Shown: positions 36,926-43,820 of the stretch, in pieces
Layout of the letters: every line of letters begins with the position of its first letter
How positions within the stretch are numbered: the first letter of the stretch is position 1
From: Campylobacterales bacterium
Lineage (GTDB): Bacteria; Campylobacterota; Campylobacteria; Campylobacterales; Hydrogenimonadaceae
Length of the DNA: 62,011 nt
Assembly (NCBI GenBank): GCA_027081015.1
Contig: JALWMA010000033.1
Coordinates: 1 to 62,011, forward strand
Direction: 5' to 3'
Position numbers and translations under genes: made by a program
Notes under the pieces: generated by a model
The model's database searches: none
Told to the model about the DNA's origin: nothing
What the model saw: only the letters and a program-made list of their open reading frames with translations

Positions 36926-37981
36926 ATGGGCATGCTCATATCTCTGCTGATACTATCTTTCCTGATCTTCTTTCATGAGCTTGGCCATTTTCTTGCCGCA
37001 CGCCTCTTCGGTGTACGCGTGGAGCGCTTTTCGATAGGTTTCGGAAAGGTGGTTCTCTCCAAAACGGTCGCCGGTACGGAGTATGCCCTGAGCGCAATAC
37101 CCCTCGGCGGTTATGTGAAGATGAAGGGGCAGGATGACACCGACCCCACAAAGATAAGCCTCGATCCGGACAGCTACAATGTAAAACCGCCGTGGCAGCG
37201 CATCGTGATTCTACTGGCCGGCCCTTTTTTCAACTTCATCCTGGCATATTTTCTCTACTTTGCCATCGCACTGATAGGAGCGAATGCCCTCAAACCTACG
37301 GTAGGGAGTGTCCAGCCGGGCTCGCCTGCCGAACAGGCCGGCTTGAAAAAGGGTGACACGATCGTAGCGATAGACGACGAGCCTGTAAAGGTGTGGGACG
37401 ATCTGAGCAAAAAAATCTCCTCTTCGCACGGCCCGATCGATATGGTGATAGAGAGAAACGGAATTCTCGTACCGCTCAGTGTAATGCCGAGGGTTCTGGA
37501 GGCGAAGAACATATTCGGTGAAAGCGTCAAGAGAAGAATGGTCGGAATAGGGCCTTCAGGCGATGTCACCGTCGTTCGCTACGGCTTTGGCGACGCCTTC
37601 GGTTTCGCATGGCACAAGACTCTGGAGGCGGCCAAACTGATCGTACTGAGTGTTCAGAAGCTGATAGAGGGTGTGGTTCCTGCCAAAGAGATGGGCGGCG
37701 TCATAGCCATAGTACAGGTGACGGCCGAGGCGAGTCAGCACGGAATAGTTGCGCTTTTTGCACTCACGGCTCTTATCTCCGTAAACCTCGGGGTTTTGAA
37801 CCTGCTGCCGATTCCGGCACTCGACGGCGGCCATATCATCTTTACACTCTACGAGATGATATTCAGGCGTCCGCTCAACGAAGAGATAATGTACAGGCTC
37901 ACGCTGGGCGGCTGGGTACTGCTGCTATCGCTGATGGCATTTACCATATACAACGACATAGCAAGGATCGCAAATGGATAG
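36926..37981 (+). CDS. rseP: RIP site-2 metalloprotease RseP
   Basis: 351 residues. HELGH near residue 18 and LLPIPALDGGH near 295 supply zinc ligands inside membrane helices; a single PDZ domain (GSVQPGSPAEQAGLKKGDTIVAIDD) lies between. It cleaves membrane-bound substrates such as anti-sigma factors or signal-peptide remnants. ATG 36926 is preferred over the TTG at 36920, since AAAGG lies just upstream. Overlaps yggS by 8 bp. Confidence 0.95.
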   Translation: MGMLISLLILSFLIFFHELGHFLAARLFGVRVERFSIGFGKVVLSKTVAGTEYALSAIPLGGYVKMKGQDDTDPTKISLDPDSYNVKPPWQRIVILLAGPFFNFILAYFLYFAIALIGANALKPTVGSVQPGSPAEQAGLKKGDTIVAIDDEPVKVWDDLSKKISSSHGPIDMVIERNGILVPLSVMPRVLEAKNIFGESVKRRMVGIGPSGDVTVVRYGFGDAFGFAWHKTLEAAKLIVLSVQKLIEGVVPAKEMGGVIAIVQVTAEASQHGIVALFALTALISVNLGVLNLLPIPALDGGHIIFTLYEMIFRRPLNEEIMYRLTLGGWVLLLSLMAFTIYNDIARIANG

Positions 37982-38651
37982 AGCAACGATGCAGGAGAGA
38001 TTCGACCGACTGGTCTGGAGGGTCGAAGAGGCGAGGATAAAGAGGAGCGAACACCATATCGTAAAGATAGTGGCGGTAAGCAAATATACCGATGAGGAGA
38101 GTATACGCCTGCTTTACGATCTGGGGCAGCGCGCATTCGCCGAGAGCAGGGTTCAGAGTCTGCAGGAGAGGGTCGAAAAGCTCGACGATCTGCCTATAGA
38201 GTGGCACTATATAGGGAGGCTGCAGAAGAACAAGATAAACCATCTTATAAGAGCCAACCCCTTCTTGATGCAGTCGCTCGATTCGCTGGAGCTTGCGGAG
38301 GCGATGCAAAAACGCCTTGCGGAGCATGGAGTCACGATGGAGTGTCTGATGCAGGTAAACAGTGCAAGGGAGGAGAGCAAGGCCGGCGTGGAGCCCGAAA
38401 AGGCGGAAGAGGTCTACCTGGCGATCAAAGAGTCGTGTCCAAATATCGACCTGCGGGGCCTCATGACCATCGGAGCGCATGTAGATGACGAATCGGTCAT
38501 AAGAGAGAGTTTCGAAACCACCTACTCCATCTTCGAAAGATTGCAAAAGGATGGTGCCCGGATATGCTCGATGGGTATGAGCCGCGACTTCGAACTGGCC
38601 ATAGAGTGCGGCTCCAACATGATACGGGTGGGATCGATACTATTCGAGTAG
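37974..38651 (+). CDS. PLP homeostasis protein (YggS/PLPBP family)
   Basis: 225 residues. PLP-binding lysine in IVAVSKYTDEESI near residue 36; further family motifs ESRVQSLQERVEKL, WHYIGRLQKNK, GLMTIGAH and SMGMSRDFELAIECGSNMIRVGS. It keeps the free pyridoxal phosphate pool in balance and has no known catalysis. Last gene of the pyrD-yggS operon. Confidence 0.95.
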   Translation: MDRATMQERFDRLVWRVEEARIKRSEHHIVKIVAVSKYTDEESIRLLYDLGQRAFAESRVQSLQERVEKLDDLPIEWHYIGRLQKNKINHLIRANPFLMQSLDSLELAEAMQKRLAEHGVTMECLMQVNSAREESKAGVEPEKAEEVYLAIKESCPNIDLRGLMTIGAHVDDESVIRESFETTYSIFERLQKDGARICSMGMSRDFELAIECGSNMIRVGSILFE

Positions 38652-38684
38652 AAGAGCCGTATCGTGCACGGCAAAGGAGCTGTG

Positions 38685-39040
38685 ATGATGATCTTTAAAG
38701 ATAGAAGCGACGCCGGAAAGCATCTCGCCTGCGCGGATACAGGGAGTTGACCCCGGTAGAAGGACGCACGGTGATCCTCGTAGATGACGGTATAGCTATG
38801 GGCTCCACCATGCGCGCCGCACTCGACTACTGCCGGCGAAACGGTGCGGCCAAAGTGGTGGTAGCCGCCCCGGTATCGAGCCCTCGTGTAAAAGAGGAGT
38901 TCGAAAAGATCGCCGACGATGTCGTGATTCTCTCCACACCCCCCTACTTCCGGGCCGTAGCCGAAGCGTACGAGAGGTGGTACGACGTAAGCGACGAAGA
39001 GGTTCTGCAGATAATGCGAAGGTTCAGGAGCGGGCACTAA
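38685..39040 (+). pseudogene. Phosphoribosyltransferase with internal deletion and frame change
   Basis: ATG 38685, with AAAGGAG upstream, starts the usual N-terminus of a two-domain phosphoribosyltransferase (MIFKDRSDAGKHLA). The sequence then jumps directly into the late part of the family, LRGYRELTPVEGRTVILVDD, in another frame; the ATG frame stops at 38750. About 100 codons of the middle, including the first PRPP-contacting parts, are missing. The C-terminal part keeps the PRPP loop ILVDDGIAMGSTM and could only start at a TTG (38747). Its 3' end overlaps the convergent GMC gene by 17 bp. Confidence 0.75.
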
Positions 39041-40709
39041 TACAGGAAAACTCTTTTTTTATATACTCGGCCACTCTCAGTGCGTTGGCGTATATGGTCC
39101 AGGTGTATGGAACACTTCCGCCCGTGGGCATGAACGAAGCGTCCGCTACGAAGAGATTGGGGATGTCGTGGCTCTGGCAGTGGCGGTTGAGCACCGATTT
39201 GGATGGGTCGTCCCCGAAGCGGCATCCGCCGGCTATCAGGTTTTGCGGAGGCGTGGAAGATACGCTGGTGACGATGTTGCGTGCACCCATCTCTTTTAAA
39301 ACGGCTTCGGCCTTTTGTGCAACCTTTCGCGCCAGCTTCAGGTCGTAAGGGTGTGAATTTACGCGCAGCTTCCCTACCGGCATGCCGAACCGGTCTTTGC
39401 GGGTTGGATCGATCGTTATGCGGCACTCGTCGGTAGGGAGCCAGTCGTTGAAGACCTCGAATCGTATCCGTTTGCTCTGTGTAAATCTGTATCGCAGCAC
39501 CTTTTCGAGCTCTTCTCCCCAAAGGAGTTTTCCATCTTTGGAGTATTTGCTCATCGCCGCCCTTCTTATGAAGTTCTGATGGCCGAACATGAACTCCACG
39601 AGAGCCCCTTTGAGGCTTCTACCACCCTCTTTGAGCCGATACCAGTCGAGTATCGAGCGATTTACGAAGAGTCCGGGCTCCATCATGGCGTCGAACATCT
39701 CCTTCGAGAGCGATTTTCGATCCAAGTCGGCCTCGCCCCACCCTCCGGCTGAGAATATGAGGTTCTTTCCCAGCTCTCCGCTCGAGTTTGCAAGACCGTC
39801 GGGATAGTGGGAGTTTGCGGAGTTGAAAAGAAGCCTCACGCTCTCATGCGCCTGTGCGGCGACTACAAAGAGCTTCGCCCTTATCTTTACCTCTCTGCCG
39901 CTTCTCGAATCTACCGCATCGGCGTACCCGACACTCCTTTTCGAGGATGTGACGAGCCTTTTGACGAATGTGTTGTCGATAAGAGTCAGGTTCCCGGTTT
40001 TTAGTGCGGGCTCTATGAACGCCTCTCTCGAGCTCCCTTTCGCCCCGCTAGAGCAGCCGTAGCTGCCGCAGAAGTTGGAGTAGTAGCAGCCGTTTCGACC
40101 GCCCCTCCGTTCGGAGAGAATGGCCCTCGGCGTTACGAGTGGGGTCAAACCGCGCCGTCTGCAGCTTATGTCGAAGAGTTCCGTTATTCTGTTTTCACGG
40201 GTGGCAGGCTGCGGGAACTTCTTTCTCTTTCTCGGCGGCTCCAGCGGATGCTCCCTGAAGGTTCCCGAAATTCCCACGAGCTCTTCGACTCTGTCGTAGT
40301 AGGGTTCGAGCTCTTCGTAAGATATGGGCCAGTCGACGATATTTGCCCCCTCTATCGGTCCGTACCGCTCGAGCAGCCTGAAGTCGTCGGGGTGCATTCT
40401 GTGAAACATTCCGCTCATCAGGTTCGACGATCCGCCTACGATGTTTCCGTTCCAGAAGCTCCAGCCGGTTTCGTATGTGGGCCTCTGAACCCACCTGCCC
40501 TCGGAGAGCTCTTCGATTACATGGTACTCCTCGAAGAGGTTCGGCGTGACGATATCGCGCCTGCAGTATGCGATTTCGTCTTTGCTGAAATCGCCTCTTT
40601 TCATCCACGGGCCCTTTTCGACAAGGGCCGTCTTCAAACCTGCGTCTGCAAGCAGATATGCCACTGCTCCTCCGGCCGCTCCACTCCCTATGACGGCCAC
40701 ATCATACAC
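39024..40709 (-). CDS. GMC-family oxidoreductase, FAD-binding large subunit
   Basis: 561 residues. FAD dinucleotide motif VAVIGSGAAGGAVAYLL at the start, GGSSNLMSGMFHRM, and the C-terminal NLFVADASFMPTGGSVPYTWTIYANALR. It resembles the large subunit of gluconate/sorbitol-type membrane dehydrogenases, though the substrate is unknown. It overlaps by 8 bp a Tat-signal small subunit, the usual partner, through which such flavoproteins are exported. The third, cytochrome c subunit is not nearby. Confidence 0.85.
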   Translation of the reverse strand: MYDVAVIGSGAAGGAVAYLLADAGLKTALVEKGPWMKRGDFSKDEIAYCRRDIVTPNLFEEYHVIEELSEGRWVQRPTYETGWSFWNGNIVGGSSNLMSGMFHRMHPDDFRLLERYGPIEGANIVDWPISYEELEPYYDRVEELVGISGTFREHPLEPPRKRKKFPQPATRENRITELFDISCRRRGLTPLVTPRAILSERRGGRNGCYYSNFCGSYGCSSGAKGSSREAFIEPALKTGNLTLIDNTFVKRLVTSSKRSVGYADAVDSRSGREVKIRAKLFVVAAQAHESVRLLFNSANSHYPDGLANSSGELGKNLIFSAGGWGEADLDRKSLSKEMFDAMMEPGLFVNRSILDWYRLKEGGRSLKGALVEFMFGHQNFIRRAAMSKYSKDGKLLWGEELEKVLRYRFTQSKRIRFEVFNDWLPTDECRITIDPTRKDRFGMPVGKLRVNSHPYDLKLARKVAQKAEAVLKEMGARNIVTSVSSTPPQNLIAGGCRFGDDPSKSVLNRHCQSHDIPNLFVADASFMPTGGSVPYTWTIYANALRVAEYIKKEFSCISARS

Positions 40710-41208
40710 CGCAATACCTCTTTTTCGGTCTCGGCAAACCCGGCTTCAGCCCAAACGATCTCCACCCGGTCTCATCCACGTTCCCGCCGTAGATCGGGTC
40801 TGAAAGCAGCGCTTCAAGAGTAAGGTTCATCACCTGGCTAAGCCAGTATGAACCGAAACGATCCTCTTCGAACTTACGCAAAAGCCGCTCCCTCTTTTTG
40901 TAAGTGAGCTTCGAGATGCTCTCTCCTGCCATACCCTGAAGCCTTTTTGCCCCCTCGAATAGGATAGCGCGGATATCGGGGTCGAAACTTTTGTGTTCGA
41001 GGGCCTCTTTGGTGTATCGTGCGGCATTGAAGGTGTCAGCATCTGGCATCGTTGCGAGACCTTTGGGGAAAAAGTGGCGCTGCACCGAAAAGATAACATC
41101 AAGGGCGCTCTCGTGCTTTTCGCTCTCCAATCTTTCCGCCGACAGCGAAACGGACGAACCAAAAGCCGCCAAAGATGCCGCCGTGCCGATAAACTCTCTT
41201 CTATTCAT
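40702..41208 (-). CDS. Tat-exported small subunit of GMC dehydrogenase (gluconate 2-dehydrogenase subunit 3-like)
   Basis: 168 residues from ATG 41208. The N-terminus is a twin-arginine signal (MNRREFIGTAASLAAFGSSVSLSA, read in two parts). The remainder matches the gluconate 2-dehydrogenase subunit 3 family, including VIFSVQRHFFPKG and the late DPIYGGNVDETGWRSFGL. It carries the large subunit across the membrane by the Tat route in known examples. It starts 7 nt after the stop of the membrane protein gene, so all three are one operon. Confidence 0.8.
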   Translation of the reverse strand: MNRREFIGTAASLAAFGSSVSLSAERLESEKHESALDVIFSVQRHFFPKGLATMPDADTFNAARYTKEALEHKSFDPDIRAILFEGAKRLQGMAGESISKLTYKKRERLLRKFEEDRFGSYWLSQVMNLTLEALLSDPIYGGNVDETGWRSFGLKPGLPRPKKRYCGV

Positions 41209-41215
41209 AACCGTA

Positions 41216-41872
41216 CTATACCCCTTTATCGTGCAGTGAACGTGTACGGTAGAGAGCGTAAGCATAAGCAAACAGCCCCAAAACATACCCCGTCGCAAAC
41301 ATCGGAACCGAAAAGCGTTCCGGCACCCCGCCCTCCATAACGGCGGAGGCGGCGAATATGAAAGAGGCGATCATGATGAGCCCTCCAGCGACTCCGGCAC
41401 CCAGCGACAGAGGGCCGAAGCGCGGGTAGAACCCCCTTTCGTTGAGATATAGTACGATAACCGAGAGGATGATGAGGGCTGCCGAAACCGCGACCGGAGC
41501 CCAGACCGGCCCGACCCATGGAAGCGGGATGAGAAAGAGGATGTCCCATGTAGAGAGTGACTGCGGCCAGTCGAGCAGCATCTTCAAGAAGATGTAGTAG
41601 AAGATATCCCAGATTCCGAACATTATAAAAAAGGCCGCGACCCTCGACTGCAGCCGCCTATAGGAGAGTGCGGCCGTCGACCACAAAAGAATCAGTGTGG
41701 CAGCCTCTCTCGCCGTCTCTATGGCAAGAATTTTTTTATCTATCGGCACGAGCGGAAACGAAAAGCCGTTCGGGTAGTAAATCTCTCTGAGGTAGACGAC
41801 TACGGCACTCTCTATGTATCCGAACGACACTCCCCATATGACCAGCCATAGAAGCCGCTTTTTCAGATCCAT
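41216..41872 (-). CDS. Polytopic membrane protein of unknown function
   Basis: 218 residues with six predicted membrane helices and a conserved-looking N-terminal GVSFGYIESAVVVYLRE. Family not recognised. It lies 4 nt after the YajG-like gene and 7 nt before the GMC small subunit, so it belongs to the same transcription unit and may help anchor or assemble the oxidoreductase; this is inference from position. Confidence 0.65.
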   Translation of the reverse strand: MDLKKRLLWLVIWGVSFGYIESAVVVYLREIYYPNGFSFPLVPIDKKILAIETAREAATLILLWSTAALSYRRLQSRVAAFFIMFGIWDIFYYIFLKMLLDWPQSLSTWDILFLIPLPWVGPVWAPVAVSAALIILSVIVLYLNERGFYPRFGPLSLGAGVAGGLIMIASFIFAASAVMEGGVPERFSVPMFATGYVLGLFAYAYALYRTRSLHDKGV

Positions 41873-41876
41873 CGAT

Positions 41877-42467
41877 TTAGAAACGGTAGATATCTATATT
41901 TTCGCGAATCTCGTCCACCAGCGCAGCAAGCGTCTCCTGCAGATACTCTTTTATCTCATCCTCTCCGGCGAAGGGCGGCGCCCATTTGCTCTGGACGATC
42001 GAAACACGCTTCGTAATCTTCGATCTTCCCTGTTTTATGGTGAGCGTTGCGGCAGCCTTGGCTGTAAGGTTTTCACCGGTCAGGCTGCTTTTGTCGAAAG
42101 TAGCGCCGAGGTAGTCTATCTGGACCTTCACATTTGCGATCTTTTTGTCGTTCTTGATCCCCGTAACGACTCTGCACCCCTCGACCTCGAGCGCTTTTGT
42201 CAATGCATCGGCAAGCCACTTGTCGAGTGCCTGGTCGCTGTATATTGTGGTGACGGTTTTTCCGCCCTTTACGATTTTACCGACGACACTCTTGTCGACT
42301 CTGGCGTCCGTAACATCCGACAGAACGATCACACCGCTCTTTTGCAGTACCGCAGGGTTTGGAACGAAAGGATCGATACGTATCTCGGCCTGCTGTTTCT
42401 GGGCACATCCGCCGAGACCGAATATCGAAATAAAAAGAGCTGTAACCAGAATGGAGATCTTTTTCAT
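41877..42467 (-). CDS. YajG-like lipoprotein
   Basis: 196 residues from ATG 42467 (GGGACGG upstream). Lipobox LGGC (Cys near residue 19). The mature part resembles YajG-family lipoproteins: IRIDPFVPNPA, SDVTDARVDKSVVG, LADALTKALEVEGCRV. Function unknown, envelope-located. Confidence 0.7.
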   Translation of the reverse strand: MKKISILVTALFISIFGLGGCAQKQQAEIRIDPFVPNPAVLQKSGVIVLSDVTDARVDKSVVGKIVKGGKTVTTIYSDQALDKWLADALTKALEVEGCRVVTGIKNDKKIANVKVQIDYLGATFDKSSLTGENLTAKAAATLTIKQGRSKITKRVSIVQSKWAPPFAGEDEIKEYLQETLAALVDEIRENIDIYRF

Positions 42468-42558
42468 GCCGTCCCTTTTGCCTTTTTTCCCGTTTAGTAT
42501 AGCCAATTATTCTTTATCACTCCGCATGATATGAAGGTTTGACAAAACGCTTTTTGGC

Positions 42559-42564
42559 TAAAAT
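42559..42564 (+). promoter_or_regulatory. -10 box placing the start of transcription at the ATG
   Basis: TAAAAT ends 6 nt before ATG 42571; TTGACA at 42539-42544 is a possible -35 though the 14-nt spacing is short. No Shine-Dalgarno is present. Confidence 0.4.
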
Positions 42565-42570
42565 TATGCC

Positions 42571-43140
42571 ATGAAAAAGAGTGGTTCGTCACTTGGAAAA
42601 TGCCCCGAATGCGGGGGAAAGATCGTCTGTCGCGGAGAGTTTTACGGCTGCGAAGGTTTTGTGAGAGGGTGTGGTTTCACCCTCTCCGTTCATTCCCTCG
42701 CCTCTATCGGCCACTATACTATAACACCGAAGCAGATGAGAAGTCTGCTGAAAGGGCCGACCAAGTTGGCGTTCAAAACTTCAAGCGGGGTGGAGCGCAT
42801 ATTCAGAGTCGAGCTTAAAAATGTCGACGGCAGATGGCGCGCATGGGTCGATTTCGAGGCCGGAAGCGAGCCGGAAGCTCTGGGAAGCTGCCCTCTGTGC
42901 GGCGGCGATGTAGTGGAGAGTCCGTTGAGCTTCGGGTGCTCCAGATGGGATGAGGGGTGCGAGTTCGCGATATTCAAAAATTCCCTTAAGCGTTTTGGCG
43001 GTAAAATGCTCGGCAAACAGAAGGCGAGAGAGCTTCTTGAAAACGGTGTCACGGAGGCGGAGATCAGGGCTTTTGACGGTTCTATGAAAAGAGTGAGGCT
43101 CCTTCTCGACACAGAATTCGGATGTAGCGTGGAGTTTTAG
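42571..43140 (+). CDS. Stand-alone protein of two topoisomerase C-terminal zinc repeats
   Basis: 189 residues made of two similar halves. Each has a zinc-finger-like CPxCGG (CPECGGKI; CPLCGGDV) with a second Cys pair (YGCEGFVRGCGF; FGCSRWDEGCEF) and a following helix-strand unit (LLKGPTKLAFKTSSG; LLENGVTEAEIRAFDGS). This is the pattern of the C-terminal repeats of type IA topoisomerases, here without the catalytic core. It may bind single-stranded DNA or partner with a topoisomerase; role unknown. Confidence 0.75.
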   Translation: MKKSGSSLGKCPECGGKIVCRGEFYGCEGFVRGCGFTLSVHSLASIGHYTITPKQMRSLLKGPTKLAFKTSSGVERIFRVELKNVDGRWRAWVDFEAGSEPEALGSCPLCGGDVVESPLSFGCSRWDEGCEFAIFKNSLKRFGGKMLGKQKARELLENGVTEAEIRAFDGSMKRVRLLLDTEFGCSVEF

Positions 43141-43252
43141 TCTGCCTCTGGGTCGATCTGCTCCGTCTGCAGAAAGCACAGACCCCAACCCTGAGAATAT
43201 GGGACATGGAGGCGCTAACCGGCATTAAACCAAAGATTGAAGAGGAGGCATT

Positions 43253-43687
43253 ATGAAACAGGATATCACACTTCAAAAGAGGTACGACGAGGCGGCCAAA
43301 AAGGCCGCCGAGAACCCGGAGGATGAGTCTGTAAAGCCTTTTCTCGCCCTCGATTCGATCCTCAAAGAGATCGATAAAAACGGTTTCATGCAGATGATAG
43401 ACCTCGACCCCTACTTTGGAGAGACATCTCTGCCTTTCAAAGATCAGACCGATCTGCTGGCAAAAGCATATCCCGAAGAGTTCGCCTTTTTCAAAGAGTT
43501 CATCGACGACCTGCAGGAGGAGATAGAGCTCCATTTCGAGCTTACAGAGATGTACGAAGACGAGGAGTTCGACCAGTTCGTCGACGATATGAAGATTATA
43601 AAGAGCAGATATACCGAAACCTTCAACAGAGAGTATCGGGAGAGGATGTACGACTTTACAAAGAGGGTTATAGACGATCTGCTTTAA
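43253..43687 (+). CDS. Small acidic conserved protein, unknown function
   Basis: 144 residues, strongly acidic and probably all helical (FFKEFIDDLQEEIELHFELTEMYEDEEFDQFVDDM read in parts). No domain recognised. Ribosome site GAGGAGG. A short unexplained stretch with a weak inverted repeat lies at 43141-43252. Just downstream is the dispersed hairpin repeat, which may serve as its terminator. Confidence 0.6.
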   Translation: MKQDITLQKRYDEAAKKAAENPEDESVKPFLALDSILKEIDKNGFMQMIDLDPYFGETSLPFKDQTDLLAKAYPEEFAFFKEFIDDLQEEIELHFELTEMYEDEEFDQFVDDMKIIKSRYTETFNREYRERMYDFTKRVIDDLL

Positions 43688-43706
43688 AGATACCGCAACA
43701 GCATTC

Positions 43707-43815
43707 CGGCGTTTGGTGAGCTAAACGCCGTCTCGAAATCTTGGATTTCGAAGCTTCAGGGGGTTGTAGGGCCGCACAGGCCCTGCCGGATTACGGGCTT
43801 TGCCCGGAATCCGTG
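43707..43815 (-). repeat. Dispersed hairpin repeat, copy 1
   Basis: Orientation is given relative to copy 2. Successive inverted repeats: CGGCGTTT/AAACGCCG (43707-43730), CGAAATC/GATTTCG (43734-43750, loop TTG), GGGCC/GGCCC (about 43769-43783) and an imperfect stem around CGGGC/GCCCG (43793-43806). Its reverse complement aligns with 47334-47432: shared blocks ATTCCGGGCAAAGCC, CGGCAGGG, CCCTACAACCCC and CGAAATC-nnn-GATTTCG. The final stem differs in sequence but is a stem in both copies. It fills the gap between two convergent genes. Confidence 0.75.
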
Positions 43816-43820
43816 TAACA

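Noticed and set aside
41209-41225. TATAGT close to the GMC small-subunit ATG as a fourth leaderless promoter
   Set aside because: It overlaps the stop codon of the preceding cotranscribed gene and is best explained by that.
43688-43820. CRISPR-like or tRNA structure at the hairpin cluster
   Set aside because: Stems differ in sequence with no regular spacers, and no T-loop or acceptor pattern is found.
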